DNA from: Streptomyces sp. ISL-98 | GTDB lineage: Bacteria > Actinomycetota > Actinomycetes > Streptomycetales > Streptomycetaceae | Assembly (NCBI RefSeq): GCF_018614055.1 | Contig: NZ_JAGGPB010000043.1 | Location: forward strand, 124,001-188,000 | DNA length: 64,000 nt | Reading direction: 5' to 3' | Part shown: positions 9,355-16,195 of the stretch, piece after piece | How the letters are laid out: each line of letters opens with the position of its first letter | Position numbering within the stretch: position 1 is the first letter of the stretch | Translations under genes and position numbers: made by a program | Notes under the pieces: generated by a model | What the model was told of the DNA's origin: nothing | Seen by the model: the letters and a program-made list of their open reading frames with translations, nothing else | Database searches by the model: none

Positions 9355-9555
9355 ATGAAGACCACGACGATGTTCCGCAGCACGGCCAACCCCCGCCGGA
9401 CCACGCTCGCGCATCTCGAAGACGCTGTGGACCTGCTGACCGCCGAGCGGCCGGAGCACCCTGTCGATCTCCCCGCCGAGACCGCCAACCCGCGCCGCAC
9501 GATTCTGATGGAAGCCCCGGTGGAGGCCCCGGCGGAAGCTCACGCCGCAGCCTAG
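9355..9555 (+). CDS. Small conserved hypothetical protein with a duplicated TANPRRT motif
   Basis: 66 aa from ATG 9355 (MKTTTMFRS...); the in-frame ATGs at 9292 and 9367 are alternatives, and none has a clear Shine-Dalgarno. Codons from 9355 onward have strong G/C at position three, unlike the antisense frame. The protein contains two near-identical motifs, TANPRRTTL and TANPRRTIL, about 30 residues apart, and an acidic Ala/Pro-rich tail (EAPVEAPAEAHAAA). No function is recognised. It precedes the FAH hydrolase and gltX in the same direction and could be cotranscribed with them. Confidence 0.6.
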   Translation: MKTTTMFRSTANPRRTTLAHLEDAVDLLTAERPEHPVDLPAETANPRRTILMEAPVEAPAEAHAAA

Positions 9556-9648
9556 GCGCGCAGGTAATACGGGCGGTCGGCCTCCTCACCCGCGTTAGCC
9601 TGGAGCGTCAGTCTCCGGCCAGCAAAAAGTGAGGGGCGACAGCATCCC

Positions 9649-10437
9649 GTGCGCATCGCCAGGTTCTCCATCGACGGCAATGTCGCCTTCGGCGCGGTCG
9701 AGGGCGACAGCCCGGACGACCTCGTTCTCGACATCATCAAGGGCATCCCGTACGCCGACTTCGAGCTCTCCGGCGTCAAGGTCCCGCTGAGCAAGGTCCG
9801 CCTCCTGCCGCCCGTGCTCCCCAGCAAGGTCGTGGCCATCGGCCGCAACTACGCGGAGCATGCGGCGGAGCTCGGCAACGAGGTCCCGGACATCCCCGTC
9901 GCGTTCCTCAAGCCGTCAACCGCCGTGACAGGCCCCGGCGACCCCATCGCGTACCCCTCCTTCTCCAGTGAGCTGCACCACGAGGCCGAACTGGCCGTGG
10001 TCATCGGCCGCATGTGCCGCGAGGTCCCTCGCGAGCGTGTCAAGGACGTCATCTTCGGCTACACCTGCGCCAACGATGTCACCGCGCGCGACGTCCAGCA
10101 GCGCGAGAACCAGTGGGCCAGGGCCAAGGGCTTCGACACCTCGTGCCCGCTCGGCCCCTGGGTGGAGACCGGCCTCGACCCCGCGGCCATCGCCGAGGGT
10201 CTCGCCATCCAGTGCACGGTCAACGGCGAACAGCGCCAGCTGGGCCGTACGAGCGACATGGTCCGCTCGGTCGAGGACCTGATCGTCCACATCACCGAGG
10301 CCATGACGCTGCTCCCGGGCGACGTCATCCTCACGGGGACCCCGGCCGGAGTCGGCCCCCTCAACGTCGGCGACGAGGTCGCCGTCACCATCGAAGGCAT
10401 CGGCACTCTCACCAACAAGGTGATCAAGCGTGACTAA
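9649..10437 (+). CDS. Fumarylacetoacetate hydrolase (FAH) family protein
   Basis: 262 aa, GTG start. It has the FAH-family core: KVVAIGRNYAEHAAE, the metal-binding ELHHEAELAVVIG with its acidic residues, and the C-terminal LLPGDVILTGTPAGVGP. Members are divalent-metal-dependent C-C hydrolases or decarboxylases of 2-oxo acids such as acylpyruvates or oxaloacetate. The exact substrate cannot be deduced. It overlaps gltX by 8 nt, so the two are probably cotranscribed and translationally coupled, although no metabolic link is obvious. Confidence 0.92.
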   Translation: MRIARFSIDGNVAFGAVEGDSPDDLVLDIIKGIPYADFELSGVKVPLSKVRLLPPVLPSKVVAIGRNYAEHAAELGNEVPDIPVAFLKPSTAVTGPGDPIAYPSFSSELHHEAELAVVIGRMCREVPRERVKDVIFGYTCANDVTARDVQQRENQWARAKGFDTSCPLGPWVETGLDPAAIAEGLAIQCTVNGEQRQLGRTSDMVRSVEDLIVHITEAMTLLPGDVILTGTPAGVGPLNVGDEVAVTIEGIGTLTNKVIKRD

Positions 10438-11944
10438 CGCGAACTCCCCCAAGCTCTCGACTTCGCTCGACCAGGGGGCACCCCCACGCGTACGTTTCTG
10501 TCCCTCCCCGACCGGCAACCCCCACGTGGGTCTGGTCCGCACCGCTCTGTTCAACTGGGCGTTCGCCCGGCACAACGGCGGCACCATGGTCTTCCGAATC
10601 GAGGACACCGACGCGGCCCGCGACTCCGAGGAGTCGTACAACCAGCTGCTCGACTCGCTGCGGTGGCTCGGCCTGGACTGGGACGAGGGCCCGGAGATTA
10701 GCGGCCCCCACGCCCCCTACCGCCAGTCGCAGCGGATGGACATCTACAAGGACGTCGCCCAGAAGCTCATGGCCGGCGGCTATGCGTACGAGTGCTTCTG
10801 CACCGCCCTGGAGCTGGAGGTACGCCGCGACGCCGCCCGTGCGGCCGGCAAGCCGTCGGGCTACGACGGCACGTGCCGCAACCTCAGCGCCGACCGCATC
10901 GAGCGGTACAAGGCCGAGGGCCGCGAGGCCATCGTGCGCTTCCGGATGCCCGACGAGCCGATCACCTTCACGGACCTGGTCCGCGGCGAGCTGACCTTCA
11001 ACCCGGACAACGTCCCGGACTACGGCATCATCCGCGCCAACGGCGCCCCGCTCTATACGCTCGTCAACCCCGTCGACGACGCCCTGATGGAGATCACCCA
11101 CGTCCTGCGCGGCGAGGACCTCCTGTCCTCGACCCCGCGCCAGATCGCGCTCTACAAGGCGCTGATCGAGCTGGGCATCGCCAAGGAGATCCCGGCCTTC
11201 GGCCACCTCCCGTACGTCATGGGCGAGGGCAACAAGAAGCTCTCTAAGCGCGACCCCGAGGCGTCCCTCAACCTCTACCGCGAGCGCGGCTTTCTCCCGC
11301 AGGGCCTGCTCAACTACCTCTCGCTCCTCGGCTGGTCCATCGCGGAGGACCGCGACATCTTCTCGATCGAGGAGATGGTCGCCGCCTTCGACATCAAGGA
11401 CGTCAACGCCAACCCGGCGCGCTTCGACCTGAAGAAGTGCGAGCACATCAACGCCGAGCACCTGCGCATGCTCCCGGTCGACGGGTTCATCGCGGCCTGC
11501 GAGCCGTGGCTGAAGGCGCCGTACGCCAACTGGAAGCCGGAGTCCTTCGACCGGGCCGCGTTCGAGGCGATCGCCCCGCACGCCCAGACCCGCGTGACGG
11601 TCCTCTCCGACATCACGGCCAATGTCGACTTCCTCTTCCTCGACGAGCCGGTCGAGGACGAGGCGTCCTGGGCGAAGGCGATGAAGGGCGAGCCCGTGCC
11701 GCTCCTCACCACCGCCCGCGCCAAGCTGGAAGCGGCCGACTGGACGAGCCCCGAGTCCCTCAAGGAGGCCGTCCTGGCCGCCGGCGAGGAGCACGGCCTG
11801 AAGCTCGGCAAGGCCCAGGCCCCGGTCCGCGTAGCCGTCACCGGCCGCACGGTCGGCCTCCCGCTCTTCGAGTCCCTGGAGATCCTGGGCAAGGAGAAGA
11901 CGCTGGCCCGCATCGACGCGGCGCTGGCCAAGCTCACCGCGTAA
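10430..11944 (+). CDS. gltX: Glutamyl-tRNA synthetase
   Basis: 504 aa class I synthetase that attaches glutamate to tRNA-Glu. In actinobacteria it is usually non-discriminating, also charging tRNA-Gln for GatCAB amidation. HIGH-type motif SPTGNPHVGL, tRNA-binding RGEDLLSSTPRQI, and KMSKS-type GNKKLSKR are visible. The GTG start at 10430 lies inside the end of the FAH gene. It is effectively forced, because no start codon lies between it and the conserved RVRFCPSPTGNP. As a result residues 5-19 (NSPKLSTSLDQGAPP) are encoded by a palindromic interspersed repeat. A strong hairpin follows the gene, and tRNA-Gln and tRNA-Glu genes lie 1 kb downstream. Confidence 0.97.
   Translation: MTNANSPKLSTSLDQGAPPRVRFCPSPTGNPHVGLVRTALFNWAFARHNGGTMVFRIEDTDAARDSEESYNQLLDSLRWLGLDWDEGPEISGPHAPYRQSQRMDIYKDVAQKLMAGGYAYECFCTALELEVRRDAARAAGKPSGYDGTCRNLSADRIERYKAEGREAIVRFRMPDEPITFTDLVRGELTFNPDNVPDYGIIRANGAPLYTLVNPVDDALMEITHVLRGEDLLSSTPRQIALYKALIELGIAKEIPAFGHLPYVMGEGNKKLSKRDPEASLNLYRERGFLPQGLLNYLSLLGWSIAEDRDIFSIEEMVAAFDIKDVNANPARFDLKKCEHINAEHLRMLPVDGFIAACEPWLKAPYANWKPESFDRAAFEAIAPHAQTRVTVLSDITANVDFLFLDEPVEDEASWAKAMKGEPVPLLTTARAKLEAADWTSPESLKEAVLAAGEEHGLKLGKAQAPVRVAVTGRTVGLPLFESLEILGKEKTLARIDAALAKLTA
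10443..10486. repeat. Interspersed palindromic repeat inside the gltX 5' end
   Basis: The sequence pairs CCCCC (10446-10450) with GGGGG (10474-10478) around an inner TCGA-CTTCGC-TCGA hairpin and is followed by CACCCCCA. From memory, this pattern is a very common short intergenic repeat in Streptomyces genomes. Here it is read in frame as the extreme N-terminus of GltX. No second copy was noticed in this window. Confidence 0.65.
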
Positions 11945-11960
11945 AGAGCTGTACGACGAC

Positions 11961-11993
11961 AGGGCCCGGAGGCGGCACACGCTTCCGGGCCCT
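11961..11993 (+). terminator. gltX terminator
   Basis: Perfect 10-bp stem AGGGCCCGGA / TCCGGGCCCT with a 13-nt loop, 16 nt after the gltX stop, followed by TCGC rather than a U tract, as is common in Streptomyces. Confidence 0.8.
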
Positions 11994-12028
11994 TCGCATG
12001 CCCGAAGGCGCTCGACAGGGTGCGATTC

Positions 12029-12082
12029 ATGCCGGTCAACGCCGTGGTCCGGGACATCGACACTGCGTTTTTCGGGGGATAA
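12029..12082 (+). pseudogene. Broken duplicate of the 5' end of the HAD hydrolase gene
   Basis: The 33 bases from this ATG match the first 33 bases of the intact gene at 12131 at 31 positions, giving MPVNAVVRDID. The frame then diverges and stops after 17 codons. The upstream hexamer CAGGGT sits where the intact gene has its presumed -10 TAGCGT, so part of the promoter may have been copied too. A perfect 8-bp hairpin (TTCGGGGG-ATAA-CCCCCGAA, 12071-12090) lies at the point where similarity ends. It is too short to be a functional gene. Confidence 0.7.
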
Positions 12083-12130
12083 CCCCCGAACCGCCAGCCG
12101 CGGGCGGCGCTCGGCGGTAGCGTCGCGCTC

Positions 12131-12850
12131 ATGCCGATCAACGCCGTGGTCTGGGACATCGACGACACGATCTTCGACTACTCGACCGCCGACCGCGTCG
12201 GCATGCGTGACCACCTCAGGGCCGAGGGGCTCGCCGACGGTTACGCCACTGTCGATCACGCCCTTGCCCGCTGGCGCGAGATCACCGAACTCCACTGGGC
12301 GAGCTTCGCCTCCGGTGAGACCACCTTCGAGGGGCAGCGCAGAGACCGTGTGCGGTCGTTTCTCGGTGTGCCGCTGAGCGACGACGCGGCCGACGACTGG
12401 TTCGGCCGGTACGTCGCCCACTTCGAGGCCGCCTGGAAGCTGTTCCCCGACACCGTTCCGGTGCTCGATGTCCTGGCCGAGGACTACCGACACGCCGTGC
12501 TCTCCAACTCCAGCGTCCACAACCAGGACCGCAAGCTGCGCGTCCTGGGGGTGCGCGACCGGTTCGAGGCTCTGCTGTGTGCCGCCGAACTGGGTGTCTC
12601 CAAGCCCGCCGCCGAGGCCTTCCACGCCGCCTGTGACGCGCTCGGCCTGCCGCCCCACGAGGTCGCGTACGTCGGTGACCAGCCCGACATCGACGCCGGC
12701 GGCGCCGACGCCGCCGGTCTGGCCGGTATCTGGCTCGACCGGGGCGGACTCGGCGGCCGCCCGGACCTCGTGCGCATCACCGGGCTTGAGCAGCTACCTG
12801 GGCTGTTGCGGGGCGATACCCGTTTTGGAGCGCCGTCCACCTTCGGGTAA
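12131..12850 (+). CDS. HAD-superfamily hydrolase (subfamily IA)
   Basis: 239 aa. Motif I VWDIDDTI carries the nucleophile Asp9 and Asp11; motif II is LSNSS; motif III uses the Lys of GVSKPAAEAF; motif IV is YVGDQPDID. The helical cap between motifs I and II suits a small phosphorylated substrate, which is unknown. TAGCGT ends 7 nt before the ATG and there is no Shine-Dalgarno, so the transcript is probably leaderless. A partial copy of its own 5' end lies 100 bp upstream, and the tRNA cluster follows. Confidence 0.93.
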   Translation: MPINAVVWDIDDTIFDYSTADRVGMRDHLRAEGLADGYATVDHALARWREITELHWASFASGETTFEGQRRDRVRSFLGVPLSDDAADDWFGRYVAHFEAAWKLFPDTVPVLDVLAEDYRHAVLSNSSVHNQDRKLRVLGVRDRFEALLCAAELGVSKPAAEAFHAACDALGLPPHEVAYVGDQPDIDAGGADAAGLAGIWLDRGGLGGRPDLVRITGLEQLPGLLRGDTRFGAPSTFG

Positions 12851-12902
12851 TGTTCTTTCTGCGCCGCCCGAGAGGGCCGAAAGGTCTGGCCGGAAGGCGC
12901 AC

Positions 12903-12938
12903 ACCAAACAAACCCCCATCAGGGGGTTGTGTTTTGGT
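12903..12938 (+). terminator. Hairpin ending the HAD transcript before the tRNA cluster
   Basis: Core stem AACCCCC-ATCA-GGGGGTT, extended imperfectly by ACCAAA / TTTTGGT, then a T-rich stretch that runs right up to the first tRNA base. It may terminate the HAD transcript or shape the tRNA leader. Confidence 0.5.
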
Positions 12939-13009
12939 GGGCTATGGTGTAATTGGCAGCACGACGGTTTCTGGTTCCGTTAGTCTAGGTTCGAGTCCTG
13001 GTAGCCCAG
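12938..13009 (+). tRNA. tRNA-Gln (anticodon CTG), copy 1
   Basis: 72 nt. Acceptor stem TGGGCTA / TAGCCCA with discriminator G; anticodon loop TTCTGGT gives CTG; T-arm CTAGG-TTCGAGT-CCTGG. CCA is not encoded. The anticodon stem contains a C-G pair that is G-C in copy 2. Confidence 0.96.
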
Positions 13010-13032
13010 CTCTGCAGAGCTCATCTGCAAAG

Positions 13033-13105
13033 GCCCCCGTTGTGTAGCGGCCTAGCACGCCGCCCTCTCAAGGCGGTAGCGCCGGTTCGAATCCGGTCGG
13101 GGGTA
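13033..13105 (+). tRNA. tRNA-Glu (anticodon CTC), copy 1
   Basis: 73 nt. Acceptor GCCCCCG / CGGGGGT (terminal G-U pair), discriminator A, anticodon stem-loop CCGCC-CTCTCAA-GGCGG giving CTC, T-arm GCCGG-TTCGAAT-CCGGT. It is identical to the two later copies. Confidence 0.97.
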
Positions 13106-13168
13106 CAGATCCTTTCTTTCCGCCACCTTCGGGTCGCTCCTGGATGTGGTGACGTAGGGATCGCCAAG

Positions 13169-13241
13169 GCCCCCGTTGTGTAGCGGCCTAGCACGCCGCC
13201 CTCTCAAGGCGGTAGCGCCGGTTCGAATCCGGTCGGGGGTA
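13169..13241 (+). tRNA. tRNA-Glu (anticodon CTC), copy 2
   Basis: 73 nt, identical to copy 1. Its discriminator A (13241) is also the first base of the DasR-like box that follows, so an operator would directly abut the mature tRNA end. Confidence 0.97.
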
Positions 13242-13270
13242 CTGGTCTAAACCAATAGGTCTAAACCACC
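13241..13270. promoter_or_regulatory. Two tandem DasR-like (dre) operator sequences between tRNA genes
   Basis: Two 11-bp direct copies of GGTCTAAACCA (13244-13254 and 13258-13268), each nearly palindromic. The 16-mer ACTGGTCTAAACCAAT (13241-13256) matches the DasR responsive element as I recall it (ACTGGTCTAGACCACT) at 14 of 16 positions; the second (13255-13270) matches at 12. DasR is the GntR-family N-acetylglucosamine regulator. The sites lie between tRNA-Glu copy 2 and tRNA-Gln copy 2. Confidence 0.65.
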
Positions 13271-13271
13271 A

Positions 13272-13343
13272 TGGGCTATGGTGTAATTGGCAGCACGAGG
13301 GTTTCTGGTTCCCTTAGTCTAGGTTCGAGTCCTGGTAGCCCAG
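13272..13343 (+). tRNA. tRNA-Gln (anticodon CTG), copy 2
   Basis: 72 nt, same as copy 1 except for two bases in the anticodon stem (C to G and the paired G to C), which keeps the pairing. The anticodon loop TTCTGGT is unchanged. It starts two bases after the second dre-like box. Confidence 0.96.
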
Positions 13344-13367
13344 CGCAGTACAACTCGCAGTAAACAG

Positions 13368-13440
13368 GCCCCCGTTGTGTAGCGGCCTAGCACGCCGCCC
13401 TCTCAAGGCGGTAGCGCCGGTTCGAATCCGGTCGGGGGTA
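13368..13440 (+). tRNA. tRNA-Glu (anticodon CTC), copy 3
   Basis: 73 nt, identical to the other two tRNA-Glu copies. It is the last gene of the cluster, followed immediately by a strong terminator. Confidence 0.97.
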
Positions 13441-13446
13441 CGTACA

Positions 13447-13481
13447 GAGAAAGACCCTCCGCGATGCGGAGGGTCTTTCTC
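13447..13481 (+). terminator. Terminator of the tRNA cluster
   Basis: Perfect 16-bp stem with a GAT loop (arms 13447-13462 and 13466-13481); the second arm ends GGTCTTTCTC, giving a partial U tract. Confidence 0.85.
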
Positions 13482-13537
13482 GTATGCGGGCACTACGGGC
13501 ACTACCGCAGGCGTGACCCCGCCGCCATAATCCGCGC

Positions 13538-14443
13538 ATGGCGCTCCTCCATGGCATGCACCGTACGGTCGCCGTCGCCGATCTGCGCGTCGGAGACCAC
13601 GCCTGTCTGTTCTTCGGCTCGACGGAGGAGCAGCTGTCCGTGCTGGGATCCCTGGTCGTCGCGGGCCTCGCGGCCCGGCAGAAACTCCTGTTCCTCGCGG
13701 GCGGCGACGGCCCCCACACTCCGTACGACCTTCTCGACCGCTGCCGCATACCCCTCCCGGCGAGCAACACCCGCGACGACGGGGTGGCGCAGCGCATACA
13801 GATCATGGACGCCGAGGAGTTCTGCCTGTACGCGGGGCACGTCGAACCCAGGCGCATGGTGGGCCGGTTGCGCAGGGAGGCCGACCGGGCGCTCACCGAG
13901 GGCTATGCCGGTCTGCGCATCGTCGGCGACATGAGTGTGGCCATCCGGGACGAGGACGCGCTGGGGCAACTGCTGCAGTACGAGGCCCTGCTCGCCCGGG
14001 AGTTCAGGCGAGGCTTGACGCTCGCCGTCTGCCAGTACGACGCACGGCGCTTCGACACCGCGCAGCTGAAGGCCTTCGCCTCCGCCCACCCGAGGAGCGT
14101 CGACGTCGAACCCCTCGTGCGGACCGCGGAGTTACGCGTTGTCCGTACGTACCATCCGAGCGGGCTCCGGGTGGAAGGAGTCGTGGACATCCGCACGCAC
14201 CGGCATCTGCGTGGTGCGCTGGGCACGCTGGAGCGGGTTGACGGAGATGTCCAACTCGACCTGTCCCGGCTGGAGTTCCTCGACCTGGGCGGGCTGCGCC
14301 TGCTGATGGCGTTCGCCGGATCGCGCCGTGCGGGCAGCCAGGTCGAACTGGCCGGTCTCGCGCCGCATCTGCGCGAAGTGATCGCACTCGTCGGCTGGGA
14401 CGACACCCCCGGTCTGCGACTGGGAGCGGACCATGTCAACTGA
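13538..14443 (+). CDS. MEDS-STAS two-domain protein (putative anti-sigma factor antagonist)
   Basis: 301 aa. Residues about 10-185 resemble a MEDS sensory domain (VGDHACLFFGSTEEQLSVLG, GLRIVGDMSVAI, LALEARE-like helix). Residues about 200-295 form a STAS domain (QLDLSRLEFLDLGGLRLLMA), though the usual phosphorylatable Ser/Thr of antagonists reads G or D here. CATAAT ends 6 nt before the ATG, implying a leaderless mRNA. Codon 199 (14132-14134) is TTA, the only Leu-TTA codon seen in the window, so translation should need the bldA tRNA. It overlaps the next gene by 11 nt. Specific targets are unknown. Confidence 0.85.
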   Translation: MALLHGMHRTVAVADLRVGDHACLFFGSTEEQLSVLGSLVVAGLAARQKLLFLAGGDGPHTPYDLLDRCRIPLPASNTRDDGVAQRIQIMDAEEFCLYAGHVEPRRMVGRLRREADRALTEGYAGLRIVGDMSVAIRDEDALGQLLQYEALLAREFRRGLTLAVCQYDARRFDTAQLKAFASAHPRSVDVEPLVRTAELRVVRTYHPSGLRVEGVVDIRTHRHLRGALGTLERVDGDVQLDLSRLEFLDLGGLRLLMAFAGSRRAGSQVELAGLAPHLREVIALVGWDDTPGLRLGADHVN

Positions 14444-15401
14444 CGCTGGTCCGAACGGCAGAGGCTTCGTGCACCACGCCTCGCTCTACGACAGCGACGA
14501 GGCGTTCCTGGCGATGGCCCTGCCGTTCGCCGAGGCGGGACTGGAGGCGGGGGAGCCGGTTCTGGCCGCGACCACACCCGCGAATATCGAACTGCTCCGG
14601 GACGCCCTCGGGAAACGCGCCCACGCACTGGACACCGCGGAGACGGCCTACTTCGGCCGCCGGCCCGTAGAGCGGGTCTCGTCCTTCCTGCGCTACTGGA
14701 ACCACCGGCAGATGCCCGGCCGTGGGATGCGGATCATGGCCGAGCCCGTGTGGTCGGGCAAGTCCGCGCGTCAGATCGCGGAGTGGAAGCGGATGGAGTC
14801 GGGGCTGAACGTGCTGCTCGCGGACGCCGACCTCTGGATGATCTGCCCGTACGACACCAGGACGGTGCCCCGCGACGTCGCGGAGGCGGCTCACGCCACG
14901 CACCCCGGCCATGTGGTCGGGTCCGAGGTGCTGCCCAGTGCGGCACACGTCGATCCGCATGCCTACGCAGCGGCGGCGGACGCCCCGCTGCCGGCGCCGC
15001 CCGGTGGTGCTGCCGTGCTGGAGGGGTGTGCCACTCCGGCCGCCGTACGCCGCTTCGTACGCGACCGGGCCGAGGCGGCGGGCCTGGCGGGGGCACGCCT
15101 CGCGATGGCCGAGACCGTCGCCAACGAGGCGCTGACCTACCTGATGGGCCACGGGGCCACCGGCGCGCGGGTGTGCGCCTGGGAGGAGCCCGGCGTCCTC
15201 GTCTGGGAGCTCTTCGCCGCGGACCGCGCCCCCGCACCGGCCACCTGGGCGGGATTCGCACCGCCCGGCGCACAGGCCGGCGCCGATGACGGGCTGTGGC
15301 TGATGCGCAACCTCTGCGAATCGGTGGAGATCCGCACGGTGGACGGCCGGATGAGGCTGCGCCTGCGGTACGCGGGGGCGACCGACGCCGAGCGGCTCTG
15401 A
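14433..15401 (+). CDS. MEDS-domain protein with anti-sigma-type histidine-kinase-like ATPase
   Basis: 322 aa. The N-terminal MEDS domain (FVHHASLYDSDEAFLAMALP, MRIMAEPVW, NVLLADADLWMICPYD) is followed from about residue 195 by an RsbW/SpoIIAB-like ATPase with N-box MAETVANEAL and a C-terminal DDGLWLMRNLCESVEI in place of the usual G2 loop. Such proteins bind or phosphorylate STAS antagonists, and the STAS protein is encoded immediately upstream with an 11-nt overlap. Inference: the pair forms a partner-switching module sensing a ligand through both MEDS domains. No sigma factor is adjacent. Confidence 0.85.
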   Translation: MSTDAGPNGRGFVHHASLYDSDEAFLAMALPFAEAGLEAGEPVLAATTPANIELLRDALGKRAHALDTAETAYFGRRPVERVSSFLRYWNHRQMPGRGMRIMAEPVWSGKSARQIAEWKRMESGLNVLLADADLWMICPYDTRTVPRDVAEAAHATHPGHVVGSEVLPSAAHVDPHAYAAAADAPLPAPPGGAAVLEGCATPAAVRRFVRDRAEAAGLAGARLAMAETVANEALTYLMGHGATGARVCAWEEPGVLVWELFAADRAPAPATWAGFAPPGAQAGADDGLWLMRNLCESVEIRTVDGRMRLRLRYAGATDAERL

Positions 15402-15445
15402 GCCGACGGCGTTCCCGCCCCCGGCTTCCGCCCGCACCGCCCGGA

Positions 15446-16165
15446 TCAGCCGCCCGAGCGGCGCAGGGCCTCCGACAGGCGTGCGGCCGAGTCGATGACC
15501 GCCTGGGCGTGCATCCGGCCCGGGTGGCGGGTCAGCCGCTCGATCGGTCCGGAGACCGAGACGGCGGCGACCACCCGGTTGGAAGGGCCGCGCACCGGGG
15601 CCGACACCGAGGCCACGCCCGGCTCGCGCTCGCCGATCGACTGGGCCCAGCCACGGCGGCGTACGCCGGAGAGGGCGGTCGCCGTGAAGCGGGCGCCCTG
15701 GAGACCGCGGTGGAGGCGCTCCGGCTCCTCCCAGGCCATCAGGATCTGGGCGGACGAGCCCGCCTTCATGGTCAGCGTGGAGCCGACGGGGACGGTGTCC
15801 CGGAGTCCGGACAGCCGCTCCGCGGCGGCCACGCAGATGCGCATATCGCCCTGCCGGCGGTAGAGCTGCGCGCTCTCGCCGGTCACGTCACGCAGGTGCG
15901 TGAGCACGGGTCCTGCCGTGGCCAGCAGCCGGTCCTCGCCCGCCGCGGCAGACAGTTCCGACAGCCGGGGGCCGAGAATGAAACGGCCCTGCATGTCCCT
16001 CGCCACCATCCGGTGGTGTTCCAGTGCCACGGCAAGGCGATGTGCCGTGGGTCGTGCGAGCCCGGTCGCCGCGACCAGCCCGGCGAGGGTGGCCGGACCG
16101 GACTCCAGAGCGCTCAGTACCAGAGCTGCCTTGTCGAGAACGCCGACGCCGCTAGAGTTGTCCAT
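15446..16165 (-). CDS. ndgR: IclR-family transcriptional regulator NdgR
   Basis: 239 aa from ATG 16165. N-terminal winged helix (LDKAALVLSALESG, GLARPTAHRLAVALEHH) and a C-terminal IclR effector domain (GSTLTMKAGSSAQILMAW, SVSAPVRGPSNRVVAAVSVS). It is divergent from leuC, the diagnostic arrangement for NdgR/AreB, which controls leucine and other amino-acid biosynthesis genes and affects antibiotic production. Longer in-frame readings into leuC antisense are not real. No strong Shine-Dalgarno precedes the start. The shared promoter region contains a 9-bp inverted repeat that is a good operator candidate. Confidence 0.95.
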   Translation of the reverse strand: MDNSSGVGVLDKAALVLSALESGPATLAGLVAATGLARPTAHRLAVALEHHRMVARDMQGRFILGPRLSELSAAAGEDRLLATAGPVLTHLRDVTGESAQLYRRQGDMRICVAAAERLSGLRDTVPVGSTLTMKAGSSAQILMAWEEPERLHRGLQGARFTATALSGVRRRGWAQSIGEREPGVASVSAPVRGPSNRVVAAVSVSGPIERLTRHPGRMHAQAVIDSAARLSEALRRSGG

Positions 16166-16195
16166 GCGTCGATACTCGCGTCTCACTCTGTGAAA

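Noticed and set aside
9222..9500. Leftward ORF with a hydrophobic stretch (LRNIVVVFIWCSGPVGTG) opposite the small rightward gene
   Set aside because: Antisense to a frame with much stronger third-position G/C bias; no ribosome site.
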